From Clostridia bacterium (GTDB lineage: Bacteria; Bacillota; Clostridia; Christensenellales; UBA1242): 6,649 nucleotides of DNA. The stretch is from NCBI GenBank assembly GCA_017622115.1, contig JAGART010000027.1:1-6649 (forward strand). Direction: 5' to 3'. The position numbers and the translations under genes are program-made. How positions within the stretch are numbered: position 1 is the first letter of the stretch; every line of letters begins with the position of its first letter. Positions 1-4,733 of this stretch are shown in pieces. The notes under the pieces were generated by a model that was not told the DNA's origin, ran no database searches, and saw nothing but the letters and a program-made list of their open reading frames with translations.

Positions 1-1
1 T

Positions 2-439
2 ATGGATAATTTTGTAGATATTTTAAGAGATTTGGTTAATGAAAAAGGTTTATCTTTACGAAAGTTAGAAAAAGAAAGTGGAATATCTTCAAATCAATAT
101 AGCAGATATTTAAGAGGGGCTATGCCTGCTGTGGATTGTGCTATAAAAATGGCAAATTATTTTAATTGCTCATTAGATTATTTATTTGGTTTAACAGATA
201 AACGCAATTATACAAATTATTCTAATATTTTAGGCGATTGGTCTGTGTTTTTGGGAAGATACAAAAAATTATTAGAGAATAATAAAATCACTCATTGGAA
301 ATTTTGCAAAAATAATGGATTAAGTGAATCAAATATTAGACATTGGGAAAATTATGGAGAACATCCAAACATAGCAACATTGTTTGTAATAAGTTTTAAT
401 TTAGGTGATTCAATAGATTTTTTAGTTGGCAGATTATAA
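2..439 (+). CDS. Tandem helix-turn-helix (XRE/Cro-cI type) DNA-binding protein
   Basis: Encodes 145 residues that read as two consecutive XRE-type helix-turn-helix domains. The first spans about residues 4-65, with the HTH core at LSLRKLEKESGISSNQYSRY (17-36) and the usual tail ending in SLDYLFGLTD. The second spans about 83-145 and repeats the pattern in weaker form (KITHWKFCKNNGLSESNIRHWE, about 95-116, then DSIDFLVGRL at the end). XRE proteins bind operator DNA, usually as dimers; two domains in one chain may bind as a pseudo-dimer (inference). No ligand, protease or membrane domain is visible. The ATG lies one base from the window edge and fits a natural XRE N-terminus, but no ribosome binding site can be checked and an upstream extension cannot be excluded. 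The gene is AT-rich and uses ATA codons, unlike typA next door. It is closed by its own terminator. Target unknown. Confidence 0.85.
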   Translation: MDNFVDILRDLVNEKGLSLRKLEKESGISSNQYSRYLRGAMPAVDCAIKMANYFNCSLDYLFGLTDKRNYTNYSNILGDWSVFLGRYKKLLENNKITHWKFCKNNGLSESNIRHWENYGEHPNIATLFVISFNLGDSIDFLVGRL

Positions 440-442
440 AAA

Positions 443-466
443 GGCACTTATTTAAGTGTCTTTTTT
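443..466 (+). terminator. Rho-independent terminator of the tandem-HTH gene
   Basis: Starting four bases after the stop codon, GGCACTT (443-449) pairs with AAGTGTC (454-460), including one G-T pair, around a four-base loop. Six T residues (461-466) follow directly. This is a compact intrinsic terminator and separates the regulator gene from typA. Confidence 0.85.
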
Positions 467-492
467 AATGTAATGTAGTAAAAAATTTTAAT

Positions 493-576
493 TAAATTGA
501 TAAAAATGGCGTTTTTTATTAAGTTAATATTAAATTTTAAGGCTAAATTGATAAAAATAAGTAAATTTATCAATTT
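493..576. repeat. AT-rich AAATTGATAAA repeats: two direct, one inverted
   Basis: TAAATTGATAAAAAT occurs exactly at 493-507 and again at 544-558, 51 bases apart, each preceded by an ATTTTAA stretch. An inverted copy, TTTATCAATTT, lies at 566-576, so that 545-555 and 566-576 can form an 11-bp all-but-two-AT stem around a ten-base loop. No T run follows, so it is not an obvious terminator. It lies between the terminator of the HTH gene and the typA promoter, about 75-160 bases upstream of the -35 box. It could be a regulator binding site or simply low-complexity AT DNA. The rest of 467-650 shows no credible gene. Confidence 0.5.
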
Positions 577-652
577 TAAATAATAAAATTCCTATTTAAA
601 AGAAAAAGCTCAACAAGATGATTAATTATTACAAAAAAATTTAAAAAATGTA

Positions 653-681
653 TTGAAAATCCTTTTCTATTATGATATAAT
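653..681 (+). promoter_or_regulatory. Sigma-A-type promoter of typA with extended -10
   Basis: TTGAAA (653-658) and a perfect TATAAT (676-681) are separated by 17 bases, and TGA just before the -10 supplies the extended -10 element (TGn, 673-675). Transcription should begin near 688, giving a leader of about 65 bases before the typA start codon. Confidence 0.85.
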
Positions 682-701
682 CATAATCACTAATTTAATT
701 T

Positions 702-743
702 ATGGTACTAGAATAGAGAACTTGCTTCTCTTTCTTGTTTTTT
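702..743 (+). promoter_or_regulatory. typA leader: mini-ORF and hairpin with T-rich tail
   Basis: Inside the predicted typA leader, AGAGAA (715-720) pairs with TTCTCT (726-731) around a five-base loop, followed by a T-rich stretch (732-743) that runs into the ribosome binding site. A four-codon reading frame (ATG GTA CTA GAA TAG, 702-716) ends on the left arm, but has no visible ribosome binding site. The arrangement resembles a weak attenuator, or may be chance in AT-rich DNA. No known riboswitch class is recognisable. Confidence 0.3.
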
Positions 744-754
744 AAGGAGAAAAA

Positions 755-2587
755 ATGGAACAAAACAAAATTCGCAATATTGCTATTATTGCTCACGTTG
801 ACCACGGTAAGACAAGTTTGGTAAACGAATTGTTAAAACAAGGTGGTGTGTTTAGAAACAATCAAGAAGTTGGTGACCGTGTTATGGACTCTAATGATTT
901 AGAGCGTGAACGTGGTATTACTATTCTTGCTAAAAATGCTGCAATTTATTACAAAGATTATAAAATCAATGTTATAGACACACCGGGCCACGCTGATTTC
1001 GGTGGTGAAGTAGAACGTGTTTTAAAAATGGTTGATGGTGTTTTATTAGTTGTTGATGCTTTTGAGGGTACTATGCCTCAAACTCGTTTTGTGTTGGAAA
1101 AAGCACTTTCACTAAACTTAAAAGTTATTGTGGTTATAAATAAAATTGACCGCCCAGATGCTCGTATTCCAGAAGTGGAAGATGAGGTTTTGGAATTGCT
1201 TTTTGATTTAAATGCAAGTGAAGAGCAACTTAATAGTCCTGTAATTTACGCTAGTGCTAGACAAGGTATTGCAAGTGCAAAACGTGATGAAAAAGGTACA
1301 GATATGCAACCACTTTTTGAAAAAATCGTTAACCATATTCCTGCTCCGAGTGGTGATGTTTCTAAACCTTTGCAAATGCTTGTTTCAAATACAGAGCACA
1401 ACGACTTTTTAGGTAAAATGGCTGTTGGTAAGGTTGAAAATGGTTCAATCGAAGTTGGACAAATGGTTTCAATTACTAACTTCTTTACTCCTGAAAAAGT
1501 TGTAAAAATTAGAGTACAACAACTTTTCGTTTTCGATGGTATGAAAAAGATTGAAACACAAAAAGCAATCGCTGGCGATATCGTTTGTGTGGCTGGTTTA
1601 GGCGACATTATGATAGGTGATACTGTTTGTGATGTTGAAATTCCAAATGCTTTGGAGTTTGTTAAAATTAGTGACCCTAGTGTTGAAATGACTTTTATGG
1701 TTAATGATAGTCCTTTTGCTGGTAAAGAGGGTAAATTTGTAACTAGCAGACATTTAAGAGAACGTTTGCAACGTGAAATGATTAAAGACCTTTCTTTAAA
1801 AGTTGAAGATACAGATACAACAGATGCTTTTAGAGTTCGTGGACGTGGTGAAATGCATCTTTCAATTTTAATTGAAAATATGCGCCGTGAAGGCTATGAA
1901 TTTCAAGTTTCTATGCCAAAAGTTTTGTTTAAAGAAGATGAACAAGGCAAAAAGATGGAGCCAATAGACAGACTTGTTGTAGATGTTCCAGAAGATGCTG
2001 TTGGTACAGTTATGAGTAAAATGGGTGTGCGTAAGGGTGAACTTCTTGAAATGAAACCGCAAGGTAGCCGTACTCGTCTTGAATTTTTAGTGCCTAGCCG
2101 TGGTTTGTTTGGTTATAAATCAGAATTTTTAACAGATACTCGTGGTGAGGGTATTATGTCTAGTGTACACTATGGTTATGATTATTACAAAGGCGAAATC
2201 GAACGCAGAATTTGCGGTGCACTTGTTGCTCACGAAACTGGTGAATGTATCGGTTATGGTCTTGCAAATGCACAAGAACGTGGTGCGTTGTTCGTTAAAC
2301 CGGGTGATAAAGTGTATGGTGGTATGATTGTAGGTGAAAACCCTCGTGGTGATGATTTAGTTGTTAATGTTTGTAAGCGTAAACAATTAACTAATATGCG
2401 TAGTTGTTCTTCAGATGATGCACTTCGCCTTATTCCGCCAAAACTTATGAGTTTGGAAAAAGCAATCGAATTCTTAAATGATGATGAATTACTTGAAGTA
2501 ACTCCGCAATCTGTTCGTTTGCGTAAAACAATATTAGACCACGACAAACGTGCACAAATGCGTTATCGTGCAAAAAATAGTAAATAA
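755..2587 (+). CDS. typA: Ribosome-associated translational GTPase TypA/BipA
   Basis: A full-length (610 residues; the family is about 600-615) TypA/BipA, an EF-G-like GTPase that binds the 70S ribosome and supports 50S assembly, notably in cold and stress. All GTPase motifs are present: G1 AHVDHGKT (13-20), G2 RERGIT (51-56), G3 DTPGH (75-79), G4 NKID (129-132), G5 SAR (167-169). The beta-barrel domain II follows at about 203-290, domain III at about 305-385 and domain V at about 395-475. The BipA-specific C-terminal domain occupies about 480-600, with the diagnostic KRKQLTNMR (541-549) and LRLIPP (557-562). The start is set by AAGGAG (744-749), five bases before ATG. It has its own promoter and terminator, so it is probably monocistronic. 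Codon use is richer in GGT, CGT and GTT and less AT-biased than in the flanking regulator genes, as expected for a well expressed core gene. No defect seen. Confidence 0.98.
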   Translation: MEQNKIRNIAIIAHVDHGKTSLVNELLKQGGVFRNNQEVGDRVMDSNDLERERGITILAKNAAIYYKDYKINVIDTPGHADFGGEVERVLKMVDGVLLVVDAFEGTMPQTRFVLEKALSLNLKVIVVINKIDRPDARIPEVEDEVLELLFDLNASEEQLNSPVIYASARQGIASAKRDEKGTDMQPLFEKIVNHIPAPSGDVSKPLQMLVSNTEHNDFLGKMAVGKVENGSIEVGQMVSITNFFTPEKVVKIRVQQLFVFDGMKKIETQKAIAGDIVCVAGLGDIMIGDTVCDVEIPNALEFVKISDPSVEMTFMVNDSPFAGKEGKFVTSRHLRERLQREMIKDLSLKVEDTDTTDAFRVRGRGEMHLSILIENMRREGYEFQVSMPKVLFKEDEQGKKMEPIDRLVVDVPEDAVGTVMSKMGVRKGELLEMKPQGSRTRLEFLVPSRGLFGYKSEFLTDTRGEGIMSSVHYGYDYYKGEIERRICGALVAHETGECIGYGLANAQERGALFVKPGDKVYGGMIVGENPRGDDLVVNVCKRKQLTNMRSCSSDDALRLIPPKLMSLEKAIEFLNDDELLEVTPQSVRLRKTILDHDKRAQMRYRAKNSK

Positions 2588-2592
2588 TATTT

Positions 2593-2632
2593 AAAAAAGA
2601 TAGAGAAAATCTAAAAAATCTCTATCTTTTTT
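2593..2632. terminator. Bidirectional terminator between typA and the XRE gene
   Basis: GATAGAGA (2599-2606) pairs with TCTCTATC (2619-2626). Six A residues before the left arm and six T residues after the right arm extend the stem to 14 bp and supply a T run on either strand. The loop is 12 bases. The genes on either side converge on it: typA ends at 2587 and the minus-strand XRE gene ends at 2678, so one structure can serve both. The bases between 2633 and 2677 are almost pure A/T with nothing else recognisable. Confidence 0.88.
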
Positions 2633-2677
2633 GTTTTTTAATATTATTTAAATTAATATTTTTAATAATTTATATTT

Positions 2678-2911
2678 TTAATCCTCTAAATTATCAAATA
2701 ACGGACTATCAAAAAATTCTTTTAAAGTTATATTTAATCCATCACAAATATATTGAATAGTTCTTAATTTAGGATTTAAACTTTTACCTGAAAATATACA
2801 ATTTACCGTAGATTGAATTACACCAGACATTGTACATAATTTGTTTGGGGTAATATTCCTTTCTTTGCAAAATTCTAAAATCCTTTCACCAACTGCTTCG
2901 TGTAACTTCAT
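2678..2911 (-). CDS. Small XRE-family transcriptional regulator, probable repressor of the SLOG gene
   Basis: A 77-residue single-domain helix-turn-helix protein of the XRE/Cro-cI type. The HTH lies at about residues 12-45: helix ERILEFCKERN, helix TPNKLCTMSG, turn, recognition helix IQSTVNCIFSG; KNPxLRTIQ-like and LKEFFDSPLF segments complete the fold. This compact form (MKLHEAVGERILEFCKERNITP... ending FDSPLFDNLED) is common in Firmicutes and has no ligand domain. I start it at 2911 because AAAGGAG (2930-2924) lies upstream, although the 12-base gap is long. The frame stays open back to 2989, but that extra N-terminus would be translated through the operators and has no ribosome binding site. 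It is divergent from the SLOG gene, and the shared region carries four palindromes, so it probably represses both genes (inference). AT-rich composition suggests acquisition with its partner. Confidence 0.88.
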   Translation of the reverse strand: MKLHEAVGERILEFCKERNITPNKLCTMSGVIQSTVNCIFSGKSLNPKLRTIQYICDGLNITLKEFFDSPLFDNLED

Positions 2912-2923
2912 AATTTTATATTT

Positions 2924-2930
2924 CTCCTTT
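2924..2930 (-). promoter_or_regulatory. Ribosome binding site setting the XRE start
   Basis: On the minus strand AAAGGAG (2930 to 2924) lies 12 bases before the ATG at 2911. It argues for the short 77-residue protein rather than the longer open frame. A rare ATT start three bases earlier would give nine-base spacing, but ATG is preferred. Confidence 0.6.
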
Positions 2931-2931
2931 T

Positions 2932-2949
2932 GTGTAAATGTATTCACAA
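2932..2949. promoter_or_regulatory. Operator O1 (degenerate 18-bp palindrome)
   Basis: GTGTAAATGTATTCACAA matches the perfect O2 site at all eight bases of the right arm (ATTCACAA) and six of eight in the left arm. It overlaps the predicted transcription start of the minus-strand XRE gene (near 2947), a position suited to autorepression. Centre at 2940.5. Confidence 0.65.
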
Positions 2950-2953
2950 AAAG

Positions 2954-2984
2954 ATTAACAATATTAAAAAAATAATGTTGTGAA
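2954..2984 (-). promoter_or_regulatory. Probable autoregulated promoter of the XRE gene
   Basis: On the minus strand, TTCACA (2984-2979) is followed after 19 bases by GTTAAT (2959-2954), four of six matches to TATAAT. Spacing is long and the -10 is weak, so this is tentative. It would start transcription near 2947 inside O1 and leave about 35 bases of leader containing the AAAGGAG site. Confidence 0.4.
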
Positions 2985-2995
2985 TGCATTCACAA
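2978..2995. promoter_or_regulatory. Operator O2 (perfect 18-bp palindrome)
   Basis: TTGTGAATGCATTCACAA is its own exact reverse complement and is the best copy of the four sites. It lies in the middle of the divergent intergenic region and covers the probable -35 of the minus-strand promoter (TTCACA on the minus strand, 2984-2979). Its central ATGCAT also creates the spurious upstream ATGs of both divergent frames. Centre at 2986.5, 46 bp from O1 and 19 bp from O3. Confidence 0.85.
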
Positions 2996-2996
2996 G

Positions 2997-3014
2997 TTGT
3001 GAATGTGTTGACAA
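2997..3014. promoter_or_regulatory. Operator O3, overlapping the SLOG -35 box
   Basis: TTGTGAATGTGTTGACAA has a perfect left arm (TTGTGAAT) and a right arm GTTGACAA differing from O2 in two bases. One change turns TTCACA into TTGACA, a consensus -35 hexamer (3008-3013). With flanking bases the site reads GTTGTGAATGTGTTGACAAC (2996-3015). Binding here would block the plus-strand promoter. Confidence 0.75.
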
Positions 3015-3036
3015 CTATTGTAATTTATGTTATATA
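3008..3036 (+). promoter_or_regulatory. Promoter of the SLOG gene
   Basis: Consensus -35 TTGACA (3008-3013), a 17-base spacer, and -10 TATATA (3031-3036) preceded by TGT (3028-3030), an extended -10. Overlapping alternatives (TATATA at 3033, TATAAA at 3035) would have spacers of 19 and 21. The first option places the start at about 3043-3044, at the ATG itself. Confidence 0.75.
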
Positions 3037-3041
3037 TAAAG

Positions 3042-3059
3042 TTATGAATACGTCAACAA
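3042..3059. promoter_or_regulatory. Operator O4, overlapping SLOG start site and first codons
   Basis: TTATGAATACGTCAACAA is a degenerate copy of the O2 palindrome: its left arm TTATGAAT differs from TTGTGAAT in one base. It covers the predicted transcription start and codons 1-5 of the SLOG gene. Centre at 3050.5, 45 bp from O3, mirroring the 46-bp O1-O2 distance. Confidence 0.6.
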
Positions 3060-3502
3060 CTAAAATTTGTTCGTTTTTTGGACATAGAGAAGTTAATTTA
3101 ACAAAAAGTGAAATAATTAAATTAAAAGACTTAATAATAACTTTGGTTAAAGAAAAAGGATTTAATATTTTTTTATTTGGTGGTTTTGGGGAATTTGATG
3201 CTTTATGCTTAAAATTAGTTACAGAACTAAAAGAAGAATATCCAAATATAAAAAGAATATATTGTTTAGAAAACGAAAAATATTTAAAGAAAAAATATAA
3301 ATTAAATAATTTTTATGATGAAGTTATTTATTTGCCAGTCGATTTTGATTACTGGTACACTCGTATTTATTATCGTAATATAGAAATTATAAAACATAGT
3401 GATTTAATAGTTTTTTATGCAGAAGAAAGAAAAGATAGCGGTGCTTACAAAGCATTAAAGTTCGCAAAAAGCATAAAGAAGCCATTTATTAATATTTATT
3501 AA
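3044..3502 (+). CDS. SLOG-superfamily (DUF1273-like) putative nucleotide-ligand-binding protein
   Basis: A 152-residue single-domain protein with the pattern of DUF1273/YpsA-like members of the SLOG (DprA/LOG Rossmann-like) superfamily. Visible marks are the first strand with FFGHRE (11-16), the glycine loop GGFGEFD (46-52), an R-x-x-x-I helix segment (YYRNIEIIKHSDLIVFY, 109-125) and the C-terminal DSGAYKALKFAKSIKKPFINI (131-151). Family members are predicted to bind nucleotide-derived ligands; the substrate here is unknown. I choose the ATG at 3044 because the domain begins a few residues later and the promoter lies just upstream; the open frame back to 2984 runs through operators and the promoter. 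No Shine-Dalgarno site is visible, so the message may be leaderless. Composition is extreme (10 G/C of 60 in 3121-3180). It diverges from an XRE regulator, its likely repressor, suggesting an inducible accessory module. No signal peptide or membrane segment. Confidence 0.85.
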   Translation: MNTSTTKICSFFGHREVNLTKSEIIKLKDLIITLVKEKGFNIFLFGGFGEFDALCLKLVTELKEEYPNIKRIYCLENEKYLKKKYKLNNFYDEVIYLPVDFDYWYTRIYYRNIEIIKHSDLIVFYAEERKDSGAYKALKFAKSIKKPFINIY

Positions 3503-3543
3503 AAGTTTTTCAGTTCAAAACTGAAAAAGTATGCAAAAAATAA
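3503..3543. repeat. Hairpin repeat R1 of a 41-bp periodic array
   Basis: Begins AAGTTTTTC directly after the SLOG stop codon. TTTTTCAGTT (3506-3515) pairs perfectly over ten bases with AACTGAAAAA (3519-3528). The tight loop and absence of a T run on the plus strand make it a poor terminator alone. Confidence 0.7.
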
Positions 3544-3584
3544 AAGTTTTTCGGTCTAAAATCGAAAAACTTACTAAAATTGTA
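3544..3584. repeat. Hairpin repeat R2 of a 41-bp periodic array
   Basis: Begins AAGTTTTTC exactly 41 bases after R1. AAGTTTTTCGGT (3544-3555) pairs with ATCGAAAAACTT (3561-3572), 12 bp with one G-T pair and a five-base loop. Relative to R1 one stem pair changed from A-T (3512/3522) to G-C (3553/3563) with pairing kept. On the minus strand the stem is followed by TTATTTTTTGC, so it could end antisense transcription. Confidence 0.7.
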
Positions 3585-3617
3585 AAGTTTTTCGAAATTT
3601 AACGCAGAAACTTTTTT
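3584..3617 (+). terminator. Probable terminator of the SLOG gene (hairpin repeat R3)
   Basis: AAAGTTTTTCG (3584-3594) pairs with CG-c-AGAAACTTT (3603-3614), 11 pairs with one G-T and a bulged C, around an eight-base loop, and T residues continue to 3617. Its AAGTTTTTC begins at 3585, again exactly 41 bases after the previous repeat. It is the only member of the array with a plus-strand T run. Confidence 0.65.
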
Positions 3618-3657
3618 GATATTAATTAGGGCTTTTTAATTTTTTTGTCCATTTGTT

Positions 3658-3686
3658 TTGTATTTTGGCACGAGTTATGTTATAAT
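3658..3686 (+). promoter_or_regulatory. Promoter of the SPFH operon
   Basis: A perfect TATAAT (3681-3686) with TGT before it (3678-3680) gives an extended -10. TTGTAT (3658-3663) is a partial -35 at 17-base spacing. Start is expected near 3693, leaving about 20 bases before the coding region. No SigW-like alternative sigma motif is recognised. Confidence 0.75.
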
Positions 3687-3713
3687 CTGAATATATTATT
3701 CAAGGAGAGGATT

Positions 3714-4733
3714 ATGGCAATACTAAAAAATATAGAATGGACTGACACAAGTAGTAATTTAATTGTTTGGAAATATCCAATCAATAAAGACCACGTAAAC
3801 AAAGGCTCTGCTCTTACTGTGCGTGAAAGCCAAGTGGCGATTTTTATAGATAAGGGTAGATTGGCTGATGTGTTTTTGCCAGGCTTTTATAAGTTAGATA
3901 CTAACAATATGCCTGTGCTTACAAAATTAATGTCTTGGAAATATGGTTTTGAAACACCTTTTAAATCTGACATTTATTTTGTTAATACAAAGCAATTTAC
4001 AAACCAAAAATGGGGTACTGTTAATCCTATTTTAGTACGTGATGCAGATTATGGTGCTGTGCGTATTCGTGGTTTTGGAAACTATTCATTTAAAGTTGAT
4101 GATGCTTATATCTTTATGCAAAATTTAAGCGGTACAAATACTCATTTTGTTGCTGATGAAATTGTGGATTATTTGCGTAGTATGGTTGTTGCTGGTATTG
4201 CAGATGCAATAGGTGAATGCAAAATACCTGTACTAGATATGGCTGCTAATTTGCAAGAATTATCTGGTATTGTTGAGCAAAAGTTGCAACAAGACTTTAA
4301 GGCAATGGGCTTGCAACTCACAAAGTTTGTGTTTGAAAGTTTCTCACTTCCAGAAGAATTAGAAAAAGCATTAGACAAGAGTGCAAGTCTTGGTATGCTT
4401 CGCAAGAATATGGACGTTTACACACAAGTTGAAACTTTGGAAGCAATGAAAGAGGCTGCTAAAAATCCTGGTGGTGCTGGTACAACTATGGGTGCTGGAA
4501 TGGGACTTGGTATGGGTATGGGAATGGGCAATATGTTTGCTCAAAATATGCAACAAGCCACAAATCCAGAAGCGCAAGGCAAATTCTGTCCTATGTGTGG
4601 TACAAGTTTAGGGGCAAAAGCAAAGTTTTGTCCTGAATGTGGACAAAGTTTAAAGCCAACTTGTCCTAGTTGTGGTGCAGAAGTTAAAGCAACTGCAAAA
4701 TTCTGTGCAGAATGTGGGAGCAAACTTAAATGA
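3714..4733 (+). CDS. YdjI-like SPFH-domain protein with two C-terminal zinc ribbons
   Basis: A 339-residue cytoplasmic protein of the YdjI/COG4260 branch of the SPFH (band 7) superfamily, often misnamed 'virion core protein'. N-terminal marks are the NIEW...LIVWKYP opening (6-22), ESQVAIF and DVFLPGFYKL (38-61) and the typical KWGTVNPILVRD block (99-110); the SPFH fold and helical part run to about 230. A flexible Met/Gly-rich linker (about 253-273) leads to two four-cysteine zinc ribbons: C292/C295/C306/C309 and C317/C320/C331/C334. SPFH proteins form membrane-bound scaffolds; in Bacillus subtilis YdjI is held at the membrane by YdjG/YdjH and recruits PspA (known for that family). No transmembrane segment is seen, so partners probably anchor it. 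AAGGAGAGG (3702-3710) fixes this ATG rather than a TTG at 3645 that precedes the promoter. Its TGA overlaps the next gene's ATG. Confidence 0.93.
   Translation: MAILKNIEWTDTSSNLIVWKYPINKDHVNKGSALTVRESQVAIFIDKGRLADVFLPGFYKLDTNNMPVLTKLMSWKYGFETPFKSDIYFVNTKQFTNQKWGTVNPILVRDADYGAVRIRGFGNYSFKVDDAYIFMQNLSGTNTHFVADEIVDYLRSMVVAGIADAIGECKIPVLDMAANLQELSGIVEQKLQQDFKAMGLQLTKFVFESFSLPEELEKALDKSASLGMLRKNMDVYTQVETLEAMKEAAKNPGGAGTTMGAGMGLGMGMGMGNMFAQNMQQATNPEAQGKFCPMCGTSLGAKAKFCPECGQSLKPTCPSCGAEVKATAKFCAECGSKLK

Noticed and set aside
1246..1608. Minus-strand open frames inside typA (also 1868-2062, 2254-2547) and a plus-strand one at 2142-2327
   Set aside because: They overlap a full-length conserved GTPase, lack ribosome binding sites and resemble no protein family.
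2912..2989. Upstream ATG at 2989 (minus strand) as start of the XRE protein (26 extra residues)
   Set aside because: It arises from the ATGCAT centre of palindrome O2, has no ribosome binding site, and a good AAAGGAG lies just before the shorter start at 2911.
2984..3043. Upstream ATG at 2984 as start of the SLOG protein (20 extra residues)
   Set aside because: The extra residues are encoded by operators O2/O3 and the promoter; no ribosome binding site precedes that ATG and the domain begins after 3044.
2678..3502. Toxin-antitoxin reading of the XRE-SLOG pair
   Set aside because: The genes are divergent rather than co-transcribed and the SLOG protein has no recognisable toxin fold; a repressor with its target gene is the simpler reading.
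3503..3625. CRISPR array
   Set aside because: Only three units, with the conserved portion about 9-10 bases and forming self-complementary hairpins across the unit; no unique spacers between identical repeats and no cas genes.
3621..3647. Second terminator around AATTAGGGCTTTTTAATT
   Set aside because: The stem is only five A-T pairs, too weak to call despite the following T run.
3665..3670. TTGGCA as the -35 box of the SPFH promoter
   Set aside because: Only 10 bases separate it from the TATAAT; TTGTAT at 3658 has the correct 17-base spacing.
3645..3713. TTG at 3645 as start of the SPFH protein
   Set aside because: It lies upstream of the promoter's -10 box; the AAGGAGAGG site and family-typical N-terminus support ATG at 3714.
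4731..4733. Mycoplasma-type code (TGA as tryptophan)
   Set aside because: TGA ends the SPFH gene right after the last zinc ribbon and overlaps the next start; tryptophans at conserved sites are all TGG.
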